Under the pieces are notes generated by a model, which ran no database searches, was not told the origin of the DNA, and was given only the letters and a program-made list of their open reading frames with translations. Source: Euleptes europaea (Eukaryota; Chordata; Lepidosauria; Squamata; Sphaerodactylidae). Taken from it: a stretch of 64,000 nucleotides of DNA. The position numbers and the translations under genes were made by a program. Every line of letters begins with the position of its first letter. Position 1 is the stretch's first letter. Shown here one piece after another: positions 40,701 through 46,700 of this stretch. The stretch is from positions 50,609,521 to 50,673,520 of the forward strand of contig NC_079320.1 in NCBI RefSeq assembly GCF_029931775.1, read 5' to 3'.

Positions 40701-43700
40701 GGCAGTTGTTGGCAATTTCTGCAGGCAGTTTCTTTATACCATCTAGCTTTCTGTTATTGCTTTATGACAGGTTTATCTTCGGTAGAAGCCTATAATATGA
40801 AGACTAATGAGTGGTTTCACGTGGCTCCGATGAATACAAGGAGAAGTAGCGTTGGTGTAGGTGTAGTTGGAGGTAAGGTCTCCTCCTCTTGCCTGAGTCT
40901 GCTTTGCATCTGACCTAGAATTGTGAGGGAAGTTCAAATCCTGATTGCACCGTGTGATCCATAGGGGGCGCTCTTTGTAAAGAGATTGACAGCATCTCAT
41001 ATAGTACTGTATAATAGCATCTTGTGCTTCGATGCTATGTTAGAGGCAGGAGTGCCCCCTCTGCTGTCCGCTGTTAATTTTTTTTTTTTACCTCGGCCAC
41101 TTTATGGTTGCCTGATGATGATGATGATGTATTATAGTTAAGCTAAATGTTTTCCTTGTAATTGGAAAAAATAGACCAATACTGCCTGTTACGGAAGCAG
41201 AGAGCCAGCGTGGTGTAGTGGTTAAGAGCAGTGGTTTGGAGTGGTGGACTCTGATCTGGAGAACCGGGTTTGATTCCCCACTCCTCCACATGAGCGGCGG
41301 AGGCTAATCTGGTGAACCGGGTTAGTTTTCCCACTCCTACACATGAAGCCAGCTGGGTGACCTTGGGCTAGTCACAGCTCTATTAAGAGCTCTCTCAGCC
41401 CCACCTATCTCACAGGGTGTCTGTTGTGGGAGGGGAAGGAAAGGTGACTGTAAGCCGGTTTGATTTTGCCTTAAGTGGTAAAGAAAGTCAGCATATAAAA
41501 ACCAACTCATTCTTATTCTCATTCTCCTCCTCCTATAATAGCTTCAGATGACAAATCCAATATTTTTTTTGCTAAATAGCTGCTTGCATTTAAAAAAAAA
41601 CCTGATTTCCATAAATAGGAAATTTAATATGAGAACAAATCTTTTAAATGTCACCTTTGAAGCATACTGCATGTCTTACAGGTGACTGTGTTCTTTAAAT
41701 TGGGTGGCCTCATTGACCACTCCCACTCATGAACCCTGCTGAGTAACCTCGGGCTAGCCACAGTAGTCTCTCAGCCATTACCCAGTTGACAGGCGCTAAT
41801 TAAAAGAGGCTAGTTAAATTGTGATGATATACGGGCTTTGAGTTGTAATCCCTCCTTGATGTTAACAGATATACAGTGGTCTATGGCTTCAGAACAGTAT
41901 TCTATCCATATCTATGCCAATGTACTTAATTTGCTAATCTTGTTTTCAGGTATGCTGTATGCAGTTGGTGGCTATGATGGTGCATCACGCCAGTGCCTTA
42001 GTACAGTGGAGTGCTATAACTATAGTACAAATGAATGGACCTATGTTGCCGAAATGGGCACTAGGCGTAGTGGAGCAGGTGGGTTACCAAAACAAGCCAG
42101 GATTTAAGCAAGGATGTCGGAATTCATGCATCATGTGAAACTATAGTTAAGATTAACTGTGGTTAATAAACGAACAGATTTGAGTTTGGACACTACCCTA
42201 ACAATGGTTGGTGGAGTGGCCTGCATTCAGTCACACGAACTACCTAAAATAAACCATGGCTATACATGATGTCTGAACTGAGCCACAAAGTCTTATGACA
42301 TCCTTAGGATCCAGCCCATTCTTTCTTGTTGAATTGTCCCTGTTAGTCGAGTGTTTTACACCGCAGATCCAGTGCATGCTTACTATATGAGGATAAAAGG
42401 CATCCAAAGTGTGTTCGGATTTAAAACAAAGTGACTAACAGGATAATCCTAAACTCCACCTTAAAAGGTGTTTGGTTGGCAACTTAACCTTATGCTGGCA
42501 TACCCTGGCAAAAGGGAAAGTGGTTGTTGGCAGGGACTCAACCTCAGATCTGCAGAGGTCCCTGGAGTATCGCCATCACAGGGATTCTCCTGCTCACACT
42601 ACCGTGTTTCTGATGTTTCTTCCAGTGGTGGGTGCCATGTTACTTTTGCTCCCTCTTCTGCTGTGTGCTATTTGTCACACTCCCGCACTGGGTCTGTGTG
42701 TTCTCACATGCGTGTTGCGTGTACGCCTGCATGTAAAAAGTGTGTTTTCTCTTACTGCCACCTCCCCAAGATAAAAACCCAGCCTCTCAGTTAACCAGTG
42801 CCTTGGGTAACCCTGGTAAGGCTGCCTCTGAGCAAGTAGAAAGGGTAGAGCATCCAACTACCTTAGCTTCCCCTGTGAATGCATCCTTTAGCCTGTAAAA
42901 GCAGTCTTGGCATATGGGTAAGATTTCAGGCACAGTCTTTTCTTAAACATGAAAGAAGATTTATTGCAAAGTATTAAACTAGAGCACATATATGAAAAAT
43001 AGCTATCACAGTAGGAGATACAGATCTAAGGAAATAAAGCGTAAAAACATATATCTAACAGTTGCATCATGCTAGTTACCTTCAGATGCAGCAAGCATAT
43101 TTCTCCCCCCACCTCTGCCCAGCATCTCAGCGATGGATTTCCGTGTGTCAGAGCAAAGCTCTCATTCTTCTCATCTCTCCTCTAGCTTCATTTCATTTCC
43201 ACTCCACTCTTCACTACCTGGGCAAAGGAAGGGTTCACCTTTTAACCCTTCTTCTTGCTGAGTTTAAAAACTTTCCCAATGGAGAGTCAGATACCTTGCT
43301 CATGCGGGGCCCCTTGTGCCATGCCAATGGGTGTCCTTGGCAGGCAGCTCTGAGTTTTATGATGCTCATCAACCAGGCCCTCGTTGGCAGCTATGCCAAA
43401 TGGTGGGTTTCAGGCTGAACCAGGTTCCTGTTCCTCATGACTTCCCCTGCTTGGGAAAATGCACAGTCCGCCATGGGCTCAGGAACCCCCAATCATAACA
43501 CTATTTCTGTGCAGTGGAGGTGGTTGGAGGTCAAGGGGCACGGCTTCATCACTGTGTGCTGATTGGCTGTCTCCATCTGCTTGTTGAGTGGCAGGGTTGC
43601 TATGCTCTCTGTACCTTGATGGGAAAGGTCCTGTCGCATACTTCCTCCTTGGCAGAGCAGCCATCGGATACCAACTAGCAGTGCCCATGATTTGTCAGAG

Positions 43701-46700
43701 TTATGTGATTGGCCTGCAAGAAGCCAAGTTACATCAGAATGTCACTGGTTCCGTGTTTGCCTCTGCCTCGCTACGTAGACATTGGCAAGCCATGCTCTTT
43801 GTCTCAGCACCCATTATGCAATATGCAGATAATAATGGCCTACCTTTCAGGGTTGTTGTAAGGACTAGACTTTGACAGTGCTTTAACAAAGCATGCGGAA
43901 CTATTAAATATGAACTGCTGTCTGTCAATATGAAATGGATCTCTGTGCATGATTTGTTACAAATTAAAACACCTTTAGATGTGATGCTTCAGATTTGCAC
44001 AGCTTGTTAAACTTTTTTTTAAAGATATTTTATTAACATTTTCAAAAGAAAACAAACAAACATATACATACACTTCCATTCATACATTTTGTGCTTACTT
44101 CAGGAATCAGTTTACATAAACATTGTTCTATTGTTATGATATTTACTTAAGCATTACTGATCTTGTCTATGTTTATGCTCTAAATTTATCTTTATCTATA
44201 ACGTGTTCAAGATATATGACTTATTATTTTCTATCTCTATTAAATTTTTATTGTACACTTTCCAGTTACCATATTCAAAATAACATTCCTTCTGTGAATC
44301 ATCAATCGTTCTTTCAGAATGTTGGTTAGTCTGGCCATCACCGCAAATTCTTCCTTTTTTTGTTGCCACTTTTCTAAGTGTGGGATAGTCTCTTGTTTCC
44401 ATGATGCTGCCAATACTATCCTTGCTGCCGTCGTGAGATATCCAAAAAGTTCTCTATGATTAGTTTCTGAATTCTCTGGTTCTATCCCCAGTAACATAAT
44501 TTCCGGATTCATTGGAAATTTAATCTTAAGAATCTTTTGCATTTCTTGATGAATCTGTATCCTGTATTTTCTCACCTTTTTACAAGTCCACCACAAATGA
44601 AAGTAGGTTCCGTCTTTGTTTTTGCATTTCCACCAGCGGCAATCATATGTTTTGTCTATCTTTTTAATATCCATTGGTGTAATATACCATCTGAAGAATT
44701 GCTTGTACCAGTTTTCTCGCAATTTATTACTGGCAGTAAATTTAATTGACTTAGTCCATAGTCTTTCCCATTGCTGCATTGTTATCTCTTTCTTAAAAAT
44801 TTCCATCCATTTAATCATGCATACTTTAACTTGCTCTTGTTCTGTTTCAAATTTAAGCAGTAATTTGTAGATTTTTCCTAAAATATGTTCTGTCTCTTTA
44901 CTGACTAGATTTTCAAATTCTGTATTCTTTTTTGGTTTAGCCTGTTGGTAACAGTCTTGAGTAATTTCATAATCATTTGATTGTAGGTGAGCCAATCTAC
45001 TTTTTTGCTCCGCTTCATCTCATCCCAAGAGTTTATTTCCTCTTGTCCATTTAACATGTCCTGGTATCTTATAAAATCTGTGCGTTTTCTCTCTCCCTTG
45101 CTTAAGTATGTATCTGTTGGAGACATCATTAGAGGTGGAAACTTGTGAAACTTGACAGCACTCCAGAAGTGGATATGGAGGACACTGCCAGTTAACATTG
45201 ACTAATTTTATATTTTCCATTTGCAGGCGTTGGTGTCTTAAACAACTGTTTGTATGCAGTTGGGGGCCATGATGGTCCTCTGGTTAGAAAAAGCGTTGAA
45301 GTGTATGATCCCACCATCAATACATGGAAACAGGTTGCAGATATGAATATGTGCAGGAGAAATGCAGGTAAATGTTACGGATCAAAAGCAGCAGGAAATA
45401 GTATTAGAAAGTGTAAATAAAACACTGCTTCTATGGTGGGTGATCCATGCTCACTAGGGATGTAGCTAGTGTACTAATACAAATAACAAGAATGCCCTTT
45501 GCGAACAATGGGAGATGCCTGAAGTCCCATTGGATGTAATGAAATGTAGGAGTGCCAATTGGCCCCGTTGAAATAGTACACACAAGTTGCAAACAAACTG
45601 GAATGGATTTTGAGAATGCTGTTCTGGAGACCAGAATGCCCCCATAGTAGAATGATGTACCTTGGGACCAGATAAACTGATCTGGGACTGGAATGACAGC
45701 CCCCGGAGTAGAATTATGGTCTCTGGGACTGGTTTTAGTGATCTGGGACTGGAATAACATTCCCTGGAAGCAGCATAAATGTTCTGGGGCTGGAATGACA
45801 GGCCCCAGAGTGGAATGACTGTACCTCAGGCAGGAATCAGTGCTCTCAGAGTGGAATGACAGCCCTCAGAGTTGGAAGACAACCCCTGAGAGTAGCAAAA
45901 TGTTCTGTGATGGGAATGACAGTCCCAGGAACTAGAATCAGTGCTCTCACCACCATTAAGTCTCTCCGCCAGTGGGCAACCCTAACTCCCAGGGACCGTC
46001 ATTCCACTATGGTAGCTGTCATGCCATTCCTACAGCGGTATATCTGGTCCCAGGGACTGTCATTCCACTCTGAGGACTGTCATTTGAGGCCCAGAGCAGA
46101 TTTCTCCAAATCTTTTCCACATTTTCATTGCAAATTTTCTGTCCTGTAATGTATTTCTATGGATCCCATGCAAGTCAGTTGGCATTCCTGACTCCCATTG
46201 TATCTAATGGGTCTTCTGGCATATCCTTTTGTTCCCAGTGGACATTCTTATAATTCCTTTTAGTACATCCCCAGCAGACACCGATCTTTTCAATGGACAG
46301 CCAGTCCCAGGGTCTGGGGCAGCAGTCAACGAACACAACACAACCAAAGTTGCACAGAACACAATCCTTCCTCTGCTGAAGACCCACCAAATTTCAAGAA
46401 AATTCAACAGAGGGGCTCTGGTTTACTAGACCCTGAAGTAGGCGGATTTCCACACACGTGCACTGCAGATGCTGCTCTTTTTAATGGACAGCCAATTCCA
46501 GGGTTTGGGGCAACAGTCATTGAAGATAATGCCAAAAGTGATTGGCTGGCAGTGCTCTGTACTCCTACCTTGCATGGTTTTGATTGGTTGGAAGAATGTT
46601 ATTGCCCAGGAAACCAATGGAATCAAAGAAAAACATGACAAGCACATGCTGCTGCTTGCTTAGTAAGCAACTGAACTTGAAAACAACACAGATTTTTTCA

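Larger units (their letters stand above)
39673..40770 (+). other. KLHL2: KLHL2 intron 10
   Basis: Holds a SINE 3' fragment (39718-39790), the first copy of an unclassified 165-bp repeat (40343-40510) and a Penelope-like fragment (40590-40690) with a poly-G interruption. Confidence 0.6.
42079..45226 (+). other. KLHL2: KLHL2 intron 12
   Basis: Holds the second copy of the 165-bp repeat (42302-42470), a solo LTR (42673-43500) and a 5'-truncated antisense L1 (44013-45198). The remainder (43510-44010) is unassigned. Confidence 0.65.

Noticed and set aside
44240-44995. A 251-codon antisense gene within KLHL2.
   Set aside because: Its motifs ([25 protein letters not shown]) are those of the L1 ORF2 C-terminus, and a reversed poly(A) tail follows.
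45590-45960. A CRISPR-like array, because of the spaced repeats.
   Set aside because: The units are degenerate, unequally spaced and lie in a vertebrate intron within inverted arms. There are no unique spacers of constant length.
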